The notes below the pieces were generated by a model. It did no database searches. It saw only the letters and a list, made by a program, of their open reading frames with translations, and was not told the origin of the DNA. DNA of 64,000 bases from Parabacteroides sp. TM07-1AC. GTDB lineage: Bacteria; Bacteroidota; Bacteroidia; Bacteroidales; Tannerellaceae. Location: NCBI RefSeq assembly GCF_003480915.1, contig NZ_QUKD01000001.1, positions 372,001 to 436,000 on the forward strand. The letters run 5' to 3'. The translations under genes and the position numbers were made by a program. How positions within the stretch are numbered: the first letter of the stretch is position 1; each line of letters starts with the position of its first letter. This document shows positions 9,132 through 17,654 of the stretch, piece by piece.

Positions 9132-9859
9132 TATATTTATAATCATAAACCGATACAATTGTGATACATGTTGTACATTTGTAGCTGACTCGTTTGTAAA
9201 CCTATACAAGAAAGCATAAAATAGGATTAAAGTTGTGTTAATGAATTTATATAATAAATACCTGTAAAATAGATCGTTATTGCTTTTCTATTTATGAAAT
9301 AAAGAAGCAATTTCACATTTATATACGGAATAATAGGAAGAAATTAATGTATACAATTAATATATCTGGATAATGAGCTGGTTTTTGATGTATTATCATA
9401 CATCTTTGTAGTAACAGTATTTAAACCTATTTTTATTGATTTATATTAGTAATGTATACTACTACATTTGTAACGCCATTCTATACTATACAAAAGTAAC
9501 TTGCAGCGTTATCCGATTGTATACAAATACTTCTGATTACAAAAGTAACCTGCTTCAAGCTGTATACCTTTGTAACATGATATCTTTTATTATAAAATGA
9601 TCACTGCCAATATGTCTTGTTTTTGTTGTAACTCTTTCCTCTATGTGATATACTTTTGTATCCTATACCCTAAAAGTTGATTTTTTCGTGATATTTGTAA
9701 ACAACTATACAGGAAGAAATAAATATTAAATTCTCAGAGGGGTAAAACATAAACCGAATCATTGAAAAACAAAACAGATACCCTATTTTTCCATGTTCGG
9801 AAATCTGACTGTTCTAGAAAAATAAGGGCAAAAAAACGTTATCAAGACTCGTAACGGCT
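9132..9859. other. Gene-free AT-rich stretch dense in promoter-like TACnTTTG boxes
   Basis: No plausible gene was found here. Exact TACnTTTG boxes lie on the plus strand at 9174, 9463, 9565 and 9651, and on the minus strand at 9491-9498 and 9540-9547; several continue as GTAAC or GTAGC. A near match is at 9399-9410. TTTGTAAACCTATACA at 9193 and TTTGTAAACAACTATACA at 9694 look like diverged copies. Confidence 0.6.
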
Positions 9860-9914
9860 AAAAAAGAAAAAAACTGCATATGGCGATCACTCCAGGATCA
9901 TCCATATGCAGTTT
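9860..9914 (-). terminator. Terminator of the amn-holA operon
   Basis: AACTGCATATGG (9872-9883) pairs perfectly with CCATATGCAGTT (9902-9913). On the minus strand the stem is followed by a long T-run interrupted by one C. It lies just past the holA stop codon. Confidence 0.85.
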
Positions 9915-9934
9915 GCACTACCGATTCTATTTTT

Positions 9935-10957
9935 TTAATGAAGTATTTTATATAATAATTCTTTGAGTAAATCTGCATCCGAAGCAGAAGAGTTGTCTAC
10001 TCCTTTTGACCTGGCATCAGTAGTCCGGATGTCACTGATCAAATTAAAAACTTTCATAGCAGGATAATTCCTTAATCCAGTCATATAATCTTTCACCTGA
10101 AAAGTCCCTCTTAAACCTAACGCTGTCATTAAGCCTGTTTCCGATCTGTCCTTCGTATAATAGCAGATTAACAAGTTTGAGAAATAATTAAAAATTACAG
10201 GAAGGGTCATCTGTATCGGATTACTTTTCGGGTTCTTTTCGAAATACTGAGCAATCCGGTTTGCTTTTAATACATCCTTTACTGCAATCGCTTTTATCAA
10301 CTCGAAGTTATTGTACTCTTTACTTATTCCGATATTTTGTTCAATCAACTCCGGCGTGACGCGTTTTGGGGCTTTTTCAGGCAAGATCAGAGCCAGCTTG
10401 TCCAATTCCTTACTTAGACGGCTTAAATCGTTTCCAAGGAAGTCTGAGAGCATTTGAGCGGCCTTTGGATCGATCCCGATGGAACGCTGCTGCATGAACG
10501 AAACGATAAACCCAGGCATTTTATAATCAGGAATCTTTTTCGCTTCGAACAAAACGCCTGTTTTTTCAGTAGCTGCAGCCAAAGACTTCCTTCTGTCCAG
10601 ATTCTTGTACTTGTAATTGACAACCAGCACGGTCGATTTAAGCGGATTTTTCACATAATTGGTCAGCAATTCTATATCACGGACCAACTGTGCTTCACGC
10701 ACGACCACCAGTTGATATTCAGACATCATAGGGAATCTCCTGGCGGCATTGATGATCATAGCCGCGTCTGTATCAGCACCATACATGATCATCTGGTTAA
10801 AGTCCCGTTCAGACTCCGACAACACGTTCTCAATAAGCAGATCGGTTATCTTATCCATGAAAAAGGGTTCTTCGCCCATTAAAATATAAACGGGCTGGAA
10901 TTTCTTAGCAACGATATCCCGGCATATTTCCTCGAACGTATTTTCTTTTTTAGCCAT
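9935..10957 (-). CDS. holA: DNA polymerase III subunit delta
   Basis: Clamp-loader subunit that opens the beta sliding clamp during replication. The 340-residue protein shows the family's opening YILMGEEPFFMDKITDLL near residue 25, the AAA+-like region with VVREAQLVRDIELL, the LSRLSKELDKLAL helix near 185 and the C-terminal collar helices ending ADLLKELLYKIL. There is no functional Walker A, as expected for delta. It follows amn by 16 bases on the same strand, with a strong terminator downstream. Confidence 0.92.
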   Translation of the reverse strand: MAKKENTFEEICRDIVAKKFQPVYILMGEEPFFMDKITDLLIENVLSESERDFNQMIMYGADTDAAMIINAARRFPMMSEYQLVVVREAQLVRDIELLTNYVKNPLKSTVLVVNYKYKNLDRRKSLAAATEKTGVLFEAKKIPDYKMPGFIVSFMQQRSIGIDPKAAQMLSDFLGNDLSRLSKELDKLALILPEKAPKRVTPELIEQNIGISKEYNNFELIKAIAVKDVLKANRIAQYFEKNPKSNPIQMTLPVIFNYFSNLLICYYTKDRSETGLMTALGLRGTFQVKDYMTGLRNYPAMKVFNLISDIRTTDARSKGVDNSSASDADLLKELLYKILH

Positions 10958-10973
10958 AATAAAGCATTAAATA

Positions 10974-11750
10974 TTACCAACTGAACCGGATATGACGAAC
11001 TGTTTTTTTATCATCGATGATTTGACGGAGGGCTTCGATACCCAATTTTACATGTTCGGGAGCAAAGTTACGGGTAACAACCCGGTCGCTGGCTTCTGTT
11101 TTAACCCCATCTTCCTCCAAAGGCTTATCCGAGATCATCAGCAAGGCTCCCGTCGGTATTTTATTGGCAAAGCCAGCTGTAAGCAGCGTGGCTGTTTCCA
11201 TATCGATACCGGTGGCATGCGTACGTTTCAAGTATTCCTTGAAAGAAGTATCGTATTCCCAGACACGGCGGTTCGTTGTATAAATCGTTCCGGTCCAATA
11301 ATCTTTCCCCTGGTCTCGAACGGCAGAAGAAATGGCACGCAACATCGAAAATGCAGGGAGCGACGGGACTTCGGCCGGCAGATATTCGTTGGAAGTTCCT
11401 TCTCCACGAATGGCGGCGATCGGCAATACATAATCACCCAAATTATTGGCTTTCTTCAAGCCACCGCATTTACCTAGAAATAAGACGGCTGTCGGACTGA
11501 CGGCTGACAGCAAATCCATGATTGTTGCCGCATTTGCGCTCCCCATGCCGAAATTAATAATCGTAATACCTTCCGCCGAAGCATTCGGCATGGAACTTTT
11601 CAGTCCGAGTATGGGCACATTAAAAGATTCGGCAAACAGCTCTACGTATTTGGTAAAGTTCGTGAGTAATATATACTTATCAAAATCTTCCAGCTTACGA
11701 TCGGTATAACGAGGCAGCCAATTTTCAACGATTTCTTGTTTTGTTTTCAT
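10974..11750 (-). CDS. amn: AMP nucleosidase (short form)
   Basis: A nucleoside-phosphorylase-fold protein of 258 residues, resembling those annotated as AMP nucleosidase in Bacteroidota (AMP to adenine plus ribose 5-phosphate). Visible elements are IINFGMGSANAATIMDLLSAV near 75, FLGKCGGL near 110, GIDMETATLLTAGF near 185 and ISDKPLEEDGVKTEASD near 210. It lacks the long N-terminal domain of the E. coli enzyme, so the exact substrate is less certain than the fold. It shares a transcript with holA. Confidence 0.82.
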   Translation of the reverse strand: MKTKQEIVENWLPRYTDRKLEDFDKYILLTNFTKYVELFAESFNVPILGLKSSMPNASAEGITIINFGMGSANAATIMDLLSAVSPTAVLFLGKCGGLKKANNLGDYVLPIAAIRGEGTSNEYLPAEVPSLPAFSMLRAISSAVRDQGKDYWTGTIYTTNRRVWEYDTSFKEYLKRTHATGIDMETATLLTAGFANKIPTGALLMISDKPLEEDGVKTEASDRVVTRNFAPEHVKLGIEALRQIIDDKKTVRHIRFSW

Positions 11751-11757
11751 AAATCAT

Positions 11758-11804
11758 TACCTTTGAGGGTACAATCATAGTGTATAATATAAACGACAAA
11801 TATA
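11758..11804. promoter_or_regulatory. Overlapping divergent promoters of amn-holA and the HsdR_N gene
   Basis: TACCTTTG at 11758-11765 on the plus strand serves the gene starting at 11809. CAAATATA at 11797-11804 is TATATTTG on the minus strand and serves amn. The two promoters face each other within 58 bases. Confidence 0.5.
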
Positions 11805-11808
11805 ATAA

Positions 11809-12261
11809 ATGCTGTCATTAAATTTACCAACATTCGCTGCTAAAGTAAAGGAAAAAGATGGGAAGCACGTCATATTCGATCCGGTGCGCCGTAAATTTGT
11901 TGCTCTGACCCCTGAAGAGTGGGTACGGCAACATTTTGTGAATTATCTGATTAGTGACAAGGGATATCCCAAAGAACTTCTGGCCAATGAAGTTCCTTTA
12001 AAATTGAACGGCACATCCAAACGATGTGACACGGTTGCATATAACCGCTTTTTAACCCCTTTAATGATCGTAGAGTACAAAGCCCCCCATATCGAGATCA
12101 CGAGTTCCGTATTCGACCAGATAGTGCGTTATAACATGGTATTACACGTGCGTTACCTTGCAGTTAGCAACGGTATCAGCCATTTCTGCTGCAAAATAGA
12201 CTACGAAAATTTGACTTATTCTTTTTTGGAAGGAATTCCGGAATATGATGTGCTGGAATAA
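11809..12261 (+). CDS. Stand-alone HsdR_N-like PD-(D/E)XK protein
   Basis: A 150-residue soluble protein resembling the N-terminal nuclease domain of type I restriction HsdR subunits. RRKFVALTPEEWVRQHFVNY opens it, and the putative nuclease residues are in KRCDTVAYN near 65 and MIVEYKAP near 85, which fits a D-x(n)-ExK pattern. No helicase domain, methylase or specificity subunit is nearby, so it is not part of a classical restriction system. It faces away from the housekeeping genes amn-holA, suggesting a conserved chromosomal role, possibly in DNA repair. That role is inference. Confidence 0.78.
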   Translation: MLSLNLPTFAAKVKEKDGKHVIFDPVRRKFVALTPEEWVRQHFVNYLISDKGYPKELLANEVPLKLNGTSKRCDTVAYNRFLTPLMIVEYKAPHIEITSSVFDQIVRYNMVLHVRYLAVSNGISHFCCKIDYENLTYSFLEGIPEYDVLE

Positions 12262-12354
12262 ACAAAACTGGTAAAAAAAGACAATAGACTTATTCTTATT
12301 CATCTGAAAACAGGACAGATAATAAGTATTAGATTTTTTCACACAAAGCCTCTC

Positions 12355-12389
12355 CCCTTATCCTTCAACGTCTAATTGCCGGATAAGGG
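12355..12389. repeat. 9-bp inverted repeat downstream of the HsdR_N gene
   Basis: CCCTTATCC (12355-12363) and GGATAAGGG (12381-12389) are a perfect inverted pair around a 17-base loop. No T-run follows, so terminator function is doubtful. Confidence 0.45.
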
Positions 12390-12393
12390 TTCG

Positions 12394-12645
12394 TCAGCCC
12401 AACCGGAGACTGTAATTCCTTATCAAAGATTTATCCGGGACTATATGATGTGTGAATCCCCTATTAGATTCAGCCAATCTTTTCTGTTCCCCCGCAAAAA
12501 CAGAATCAGATATGACCGGAATCAATAAAGGCAGACATAACAAAATCAACACTCCGAGGAGCATTGTTGTCAATAATTCAGAAGTATATATAGTAATAAA
12601 CTGGTGTAGCATTTCCGTATATTCATAATTATACGGAACAAACAT
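12394..12645 (-). CDS. Possible small membrane protein, unrecognised
   Basis: An open frame of 83 codons, not overlapping any recognised gene. It contains one strong hydrophobic stretch (TTMLLGVLILLCLPLLIPVI, about residues 25-45) and a polar tail. No family is recognised. Its first codons lie within the perfect inverted repeat TTCCGTATA/TATACGGAA at about 12613-12638, and a longer inverted repeat lies just upstream. No clear ribosome-binding site was seen. It may be a small membrane protein or a chance frame; treat it as doubtful. Confidence 0.35.
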   Translation of the reverse strand: MFVPYNYEYTEMLHQFITIYTSELLTTMLLGVLILLCLPLLIPVISDSVFAGEQKRLAESNRGFTHHIVPDKSLIRNYSLRLG

Positions 12646-12693
12646 AGCAATATTTATTTAATAAACAAACATTTACTGAATAAATATTGCTAT
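12644..12693. repeat. Perfect 15-bp inverted repeat
   Basis: ATAGCAATATTTATT (12644-12658) and AATAAATATTGCTAT (12679-12693) are exact reverse complements around a 20-base loop. A second, perfect 9-bp inverted pair lies at about 12613-12638. Confidence 0.7.
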
Positions 12694-12704
12694 TTGGAGT
12701 ATTT

Positions 12705-12899
12705 TTATAAAACTGATGCAGTTTTATTATAATAAATGGCCACGGAGTCCACTCGAGGAGTATCGGACTTATGAATATACACAGAATTATCAATTCCATG
12801 TATTGGCTGACTTATTTCTTCTTTTTCATTAAAAAGAAGAGAGTAACCTAGTATAACTGCGAAAAAAGATAGAATCAACAACTTCATAATCTTGCTCAA
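12705..12899 (-). CDS. Possible small exported protein, unrecognised
   Basis: An open frame of 64 codons (or 60 from the ATG at 12887) in an otherwise gene-free stretch. It opens with a signal- or anchor-like segment (MKLLILSFFAVILGYSLLF) followed by about 40 polar residues. No family is recognised and no cysteine lipobox is present. It lies between the nqr terminator and the 15-bp inverted repeat. A tiny exported protein is possible, but the evidence is only the hydrophobic start. Confidence 0.35.
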   Translation of the reverse strand: MSKIMKLLILSFFAVILGYSLLFNEKEEISQPIHGIDNSVYIHKSDTPRVDSVAIYYNKTASVL

Positions 12900-12954
12900 T
12901 TTTATGTCTATATTAGCTAAGATGTAATAAGAACGGAAAATGCTGCATGATATT

Positions 12955-12993
12955 ACAAAAAAAGGGAAGAAAATATTATTTCTTCCCTTTTTA
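12955..12993 (-). terminator. Terminator of the nqr operon
   Basis: AAAAAGGGAAGAAA pairs with TTTCTTCCCTTTTT around a 5-base loop. The minus strand continues with a T-run, 32 bases past the nqrF stop codon. Confidence 0.85.
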
Positions 12994-13024
12994 TTTATTG
13001 AGGCTTGTAAATACCTACCGTTTT

Positions 13025-14314
13025 TTATGCACCGAAGTCATCGAAGTGTAACATTTCGCGAGGTACACCCAAATTGTCAAGCATATTTTCTACCGCTTTC
13101 GACATCGGGCCCGGACCACACATGTAATATTCGATATCTTCCGGAGCTTCATGATCCTTCAGATAAGTATCGTAAATTACCTGATGAACGAAACCAGCTG
13201 TATACTTCACGCCTGCTGCATCAGCTGCAGGATCCGGGCGGTCAAGCGCCAGATGGAAAGTAAAATTCGGGAATTCTTTTTCTATTTCCAGGAAGTCTTG
13301 CAGATAGAACACTTCATTCAATGCACGTGCACCATAGAAGTAAGACATCTTACGATCTGTTGTCTTCAATGTCTTAGTCATGTGCATGATCTGAGCACGC
13401 AACGGAGCCATACCGGCACCACCGCCGACCCACATCATTTCTCTCTTAGAGTCGAAGATCGGATGGAAATCACCGTAAGGACCGCTCATGATTACCTTAT
13501 CACCCGGTTTCAGGGTAAAGATATAAGAAGAAGCGATACCCGGCATCACATCTTGGAATCCAGGACCCTGTTCTTTCGGTTTGAAAGGAGGAGTTGCGAT
13601 ACGTACCGTCAACATGATACGGTCTCCTTCTGCAGGATAGTTGGCCATAGAGTAAGCACGGATAGTCGGTTCAGTGTTCTGACATTTCAGACCGAACAAA
13701 CCGAAATTCTTCCATGCCGGCAGATAACCTTCACCGATCAGGTCTTTATCGATATCCTTGTCATAATCCATAGTATATGCAGGAATCTTGATCTGTGCAT
13801 AAGAACCCGGAACGAAGTCCATGTGTTCACCCTTAGGCAGAGCAACGATAAACTCTTTGATAAAGGTAGCCACGTTCTTGTTGCTGATCACTTCGCATTC
13901 CCATTCCTTAACTCCGAATACTTCATCAGGAACTTTGATCTTGATATCTTCTTTTATCTTGGTCTGGCAACCCAGTCTCCAATGATCTTTAATTTGTTTA
14001 CGAGAGAAGAAACCAACTTCCGTAGGAAGAATGTTTCCGCCACCTTCCGGCACCTGACAACGGCACTGTCCACAGCTACCGCTACCACCACAAGCAGACG
14101 ACAGGAAAATACCTTCACTCTGAAGCGTATTCAATACTGTTCCACCTATGGGAACATCGTATTCCTTTTCTCCGTTAACAACCATCCTCACATTGCCCGA
14201 TGGTATTAATTTTGCTTTCGCAAATAAAAGCGAACCAACAAGGATCAGTGTAATCACGAGGAAAACAACTGCTCCGACTGCAATGGTAAGTCCGCCCGAC
14301 ATTAATATAATCAT
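13025..14314 (-). CDS. nqrF: Na+-translocating NADH:quinone reductase subunit F
   Basis: NADH-oxidising entry subunit of the sodium pump. One N-terminal membrane helix (GGLTIAVGAVVFLVITLILV) is followed by a plant-type ferredoxin domain with [2Fe-2S] cysteines in SACGGSGSCGQCRC and GCQTKI. The FAD/NADH reductase part has RAYSMANYP near 220, MSGPYGDF near 280, WVGGGAGMAPLR near 300 and YYMCGPGPMSKAVENML near 395. Length 429 is normal. It is the last gene of nqrABCDEF, with a terminator 32 bases downstream. Confidence 0.96.
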   Translation of the reverse strand: MIILMSGGLTIAVGAVVFLVITLILVGSLLFAKAKLIPSGNVRMVVNGEKEYDVPIGGTVLNTLQSEGIFLSSACGGSGSCGQCRCQVPEGGGNILPTEVGFFSRKQIKDHWRLGCQTKIKEDIKIKVPDEVFGVKEWECEVISNKNVATFIKEFIVALPKGEHMDFVPGSYAQIKIPAYTMDYDKDIDKDLIGEGYLPAWKNFGLFGLKCQNTEPTIRAYSMANYPAEGDRIMLTVRIATPPFKPKEQGPGFQDVMPGIASSYIFTLKPGDKVIMSGPYGDFHPIFDSKREMMWVGGGAGMAPLRAQIMHMTKTLKTTDRKMSYFYGARALNEVFYLQDFLEIEKEFPNFTFHLALDRPDPAADAAGVKYTAGFVHQVIYDTYLKDHEAPEDIEYYMCGPGPMSKAVENMLDNLGVPREMLHFDDFGA

Positions 14315-14341
14315 CTTTATTCTTGTTTAATGCGTTAATAC

Positions 14342-14959
14342 TTAGATCTTAAGTCCTGAGAAGCACATAAATGCCATACCCATCAGACCGGTAATGATAA
14401 AGGTAATACCCAGACCTTTCAAAGGCTTCGGTATATCCGAATAAGCCAATTTTTCACGGATAGCAGCCATACCAACGATAGCCAGCATCCAACCGATACC
14501 AGAACCTAAACCGTATACAGTAGCAACTCCTACATTAGGAAATGCTCTTTGTTGCATAAACAGAGAACCACCCAGGATAGCACAGTTTACAGCGATAAGC
14601 GGCAAAAAGATACCCAGAGATGCATACAATGCCGGAGCAAATTTCTCAACAACCATTTCAACCAACTGCGTAAATGAAGCAATGATGGCGATGAAGATGA
14701 TCAGAGAAAGGAAACTCAGGTTTACTCCTGCATATTCAGCGCCCAACCAGCTCATGGCGCCTTCTTTCAATATATAATTTTCGAGCATATAGTTGATCGG
14801 CAACGTACATACCAGGATGAACGTTACAGCCATACCCAATCCTAAAGCAGTCTTTACGTTCTTGGAAACAGCCAGGAAAGAACACATACCCAGATAGTAT
14901 GCGAAAATCATGTTGTCTACGAAGATCGAGCGGACAAACGTGCTTAAATATTCTTCCAT
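14342..14959 (-). CDS. nqrE: Na+-translocating NADH:quinone reductase subunit E
   Basis: Integral membrane subunit of NQR, 205 residues with six hydrophobic helices. It shows the NqrE/RnfA hallmarks: IFVDNMIFAYYLGMCSFLA near the N-terminus and NCAILGGSLFMQQR in the second half. The cysteines in GMCSF and VNCAI correspond to those binding the membrane-embedded Fe centre shared with NqrD. It lies 25 bases after nqrD and 27 before nqrF. Confidence 0.95.
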   Translation of the reverse strand: MEEYLSTFVRSIFVDNMIFAYYLGMCSFLAVSKNVKTALGLGMAVTFILVCTLPINYMLENYILKEGAMSWLGAEYAGVNLSFLSLIIFIAIIASFTQLVEMVVEKFAPALYASLGIFLPLIAVNCAILGGSLFMQQRAFPNVGVATVYGLGSGIGWMLAIVGMAAIREKLAYSDIPKPLKGLGITFIITGLMGMAFMCFSGLKI

Positions 14960-14984
14960 TCTATTATTCGTTTAATAGTTTGTA

Positions 14985-15614
14985 TTAATTTTCTTGAAGC
15001 TCTTTGTTCTTAGAACGGTGAACCCATATAATCACGGCAATCACGATCAAAGCCATCGGAGGCAGGATCATCAAACCGTTGTTTACATAGCCGAAGTCGT
15101 AGAATGCCTGCGGGATCACCTGGAATCCAAGTAACGTACCAGAACCCAATAATTCACGGAAGAAACCTACGATCACAAGGATCAGAGCATACCCCAAACC
15201 ATTACCGATACCGTCCAGGAAAGATTCCCACGGACCGTTACCCAGGGCGAACGCCTCCAGACGTCCCATCAGGATACAGTTGGTAATGATCAGACCAACG
15301 AACACCGAAAGCTGCTTATTTACATCATAGGCAAATGCTTTCAATACTTCACTTACAATAGTTACCAATGCGGCAACAACTACCAACTGTACGATAATAC
15401 GGATACGGTTAGGAATTGTATTACGCAGTAACGAAATAATCACGTTGGCAAACGCCACCACAGCCGTCACGGAAATACCCATTACAATAGACGGCTCAAG
15501 TTTTGATGTTACAGCCAATGCAGAGCAGATACCCAACATCTGTACGATGACAGGGTTGTTTGTGCTCAACGGGCCTAACAGAACTTCTTTATTCTTACTT
15601 GATAATAATCCCAT
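14985..15614 (-). CDS. nqrD: Na+-translocating NADH:quinone reductase subunit D
   Basis: Integral membrane partner of NqrE, 209 residues with about six helices. Typical motifs are NNPVIVQMLGICSALAVTSKLEPS near the N-terminus and LIITNCILMGRLEAFALGN near 115. The paired cysteines (LGICS, TNCIL) match the intramembrane Fe site. Only 4 bases separate it from nqrC, so the two are probably translationally coupled. Confidence 0.95.
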   Translation of the reverse strand: MGLLSSKNKEVLLGPLSTNNPVIVQMLGICSALAVTSKLEPSIVMGISVTAVVAFANVIISLLRNTIPNRIRIIVQLVVVAALVTIVSEVLKAFAYDVNKQLSVFVGLIITNCILMGRLEAFALGNGPWESFLDGIGNGLGYALILVIVGFFRELLGSGTLLGFQVIPQAFYDFGYVNNGLMILPPMALIVIAVIIWVHRSKNKELQEN

Positions 15615-15618
15615 CTTC

Positions 15619-16416
15619 TTACTGATTTTGTGAGGTTAAAAACTTAACATAACCATTCAGGCTATTGAACAACATATGGTCAACCCCCTGACTGGTGATC
15701 GTACCACCTGAAATACCGTCAACATAGTCCTGACCGGCTACGCTCTTACCCGGCTTAACAATAGCTACGGATTTGAATTCGCCGTTAAAGAACAATTTTT
15801 TACCTTTAAATTCATTACTGAACTGAGGTTTTGAGATTTCAGCACCTAACCCCGGAGTTTCCCCCTGGTGACTGAAGTCTGCACCAAAAATTGTATTCTT
15901 ATCATCATCAACGGAAAGATATCCCCACAGAGGTCCCCACAAACCAGCACCAGACAAAGCCATGATATATTTGTTTTTACCATCTACATTGGCTACGAAT
16001 ACCGGATGTTGATCTGGTGTTGCAGTAAATGCATCACCTTCCACCTTTTCTCCATTTTCATTCACAAGGAAAGATTCTTTGATCAGTTCGCTGTATTTTG
16101 CTTCAGCTTCATTAGGCTGAACAGATACATTGATTGAACGCAGAATCTGCTGTCTTTTGTCGTTATCTTCGTTCTTCTGCTGGAAAGTTCTCAGCGATTG
16201 TGAAGTAAATGCCAATACAACAGCTACCAAAACAACCATTACAGAAGCATAAACTACTGTATATACGTTGCTGTCTCTATCCAATCCCTTCTTACCGGCA
16301 GCAGCCTCTTTGATTTCTTCAAATTCAGAAGCAGGAACGCCACATACAGGACAAACATCCGGAGCTTTATTTCCTTCGTGGATATATCCACATACTTTAC
16401 ATTTATATTTTGCCAT
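15619..16416 (-). CDS. nqrC: NqrC with an N-terminal rubredoxin-like domain
   Basis: Subunit carrying a covalently bound FMN in the sodium pump. Residues 50-265 are a normal NqrC: one membrane helix at about 53-72, a periplasmic flavin domain with GAGLWGPLWGY near 157, and the attachment motif SGGTITS with Thr239 as the predicted FMN site. Residues 1-30 are unusual: YKCKVCGYIHEG and VCPVCGVPASEFE form a four-cysteine knuckle (C6, C9, C22, C25) like rubredoxin or the rubrerythrin tail. It would lie in the cytoplasm, ahead of the membrane helix. The fusion is in frame from the ATG, with no alternative start that removes it. Confidence 0.93.
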   Translation of the reverse strand: MAKYKCKVCGYIHEGNKAPDVCPVCGVPASEFEEIKEAAAGKKGLDRDSNVYTVVYASVMVVLVAVVLAFTSQSLRTFQQKNEDNDKRQQILRSINVSVQPNEAEAKYSELIKESFLVNENGEKVEGDAFTATPDQHPVFVANVDGKNKYIMALSGAGLWGPLWGYLSVDDDKNTIFGADFSHQGETPGLGAEISKPQFSNEFKGKKLFFNGEFKSVAIVKPGKSVAGQDYVDGISGGTITSQGVDHMLFNSLNGYVKFLTSQNQ

Positions 16417-16429
16417 ACTCCTTCTTACA

Positions 16430-17632
16430 TTATTTGATTACACGTTTCAATCTGCGGTTGATGTTAGCTTCTACCACATAGTAGTCGATCAGCGGAGCAA
16501 ATACATTCATCAACAGGATAGCAAGCATCATACCTTCAGGATAACCTGGGTTCAATGCACGGATAATGATAGCCATTGCTCCTACCAGGAAGCCATAGAT
16601 ATATTTACCTGTTTCAGTACGTGCAGATGTCACAGGGTCGGTAGCCATAAATACGGCACCAAAAGCAAAACCGCCCAGGAACAAATGATCGATCGGAGAT
16701 ACACACATAGCCACCGTTGTGCCGATCATATTGAAGATAGCAGCCATAACAGCACCACCTACAAATACAGACAGCATGGTCTTCCAGCTTGCGATCTGAG
16801 TATACAGAAGGATAACAGCACCGATCAGGATAGCCAATACGGATGTTTCACCGATTGAACCCGGAATCAGTCCCAGGAACATATCCCAGGTAGTCATCGG
16901 GTTACCCAGTACGTCAACTGTCTGGAATGAACCGATCATATCTTTACCGGCAATAGCAACCTGTCCCAGCGGAGTGGCTCCGGAGAAACCGTCAACTACT
17001 GTTCCTGCACCCAGTCCGAATGTATCGGCTGTGCGAACGAATACCTGGTCACCAGACATGGCAGCCGGATAAGCAAAGAACAGGAATGCACGTGTTACCA
17101 ATGCAACGTTAAATACGTTATAACCTGTACCACCGAACACTTCCTTGGCAAAAACAACTGCAAAAGCAGTAGCCACAGCGATCATCCACAGCGGAGTATC
17201 GATAGGAACGATCATCGGGATCAATATACCGGAAACCAGGAAACCTTCCTGAATTTCTTCTTTTTTCACCTGGGCAACAGCAAACTCGATACCCAGCCCT
17301 ACTACGTACGAAACAATAATTTTAGGCAGTACAGCCAGGAAACCGAAGATGAATGTCATCAAAAATCCGGGATCAGCACCAACAGCCAGATTGTGTTGAT
17401 AGCCGACATTGTACATACCAAAAAGCAAAGCAGGCAACAAAGCGATAATAACCACAGTCATGGTACGCTTAGAATCGATATAGTCGTGAATATGCACGCC
17501 TGATTTCGAAGTGGTGCTCGGAACAAATAAGAATGTTTCAACACCTTCGAATACAGAACGGAACATCGCCAGCTTTCCGCCTTCCTCAAAGTTAGGCTTA
17601 ATCTTGTCGAGGTAATTCCTTAACGCTTTCAA
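16430..17632 (-). CDS. nqrB: Na+-translocating NADH:quinone reductase subunit B
   Basis: Largest membrane subunit of NQR (400 residues, about ten helices), holding covalent FMN, riboflavin and part of the Na+ path. The FMN attachment motif DGFSGATPLG is present, with Thr220 the predicted site. Other marks are PSTTSKSGVHIHDYIDSKR near 40-56 and FATDPVTSARTETGKYIYGF in the C-terminal part, shared with RnfD. It sits 13 bases before nqrC and 22 after nqrA. Confidence 0.96.
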   Translation of the reverse strand: MKALRNYLDKIKPNFEEGGKLAMFRSVFEGVETFLFVPSTTSKSGVHIHDYIDSKRTMTVVIIALLPALLFGMYNVGYQHNLAVGADPGFLMTFIFGFLAVLPKIIVSYVVGLGIEFAVAQVKKEEIQEGFLVSGILIPMIVPIDTPLWMIAVATAFAVVFAKEVFGGTGYNVFNVALVTRAFLFFAYPAAMSGDQVFVRTADTFGLGAGTVVDGFSGATPLGQVAIAGKDMIGSFQTVDVLGNPMTTWDMFLGLIPGSIGETSVLAILIGAVILLYTQIASWKTMLSVFVGGAVMAAIFNMIGTTVAMCVSPIDHLFLGGFAFGAVFMATDPVTSARTETGKYIYGFLVGAMAIIIRALNPGYPEGMMLAILLMNVFAPLIDYYVVEANINRRLKRVIK

Positions 17633-17654
17633 TGTATTCTAATTTTTTATGTTA

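Noticed and set aside
13151..14209. Long open frame of 352 codons on the plus strand opposite nqrF
   Set aside because: Same reason: a shadow of nqrF with no signal, domain or promoter of its own.
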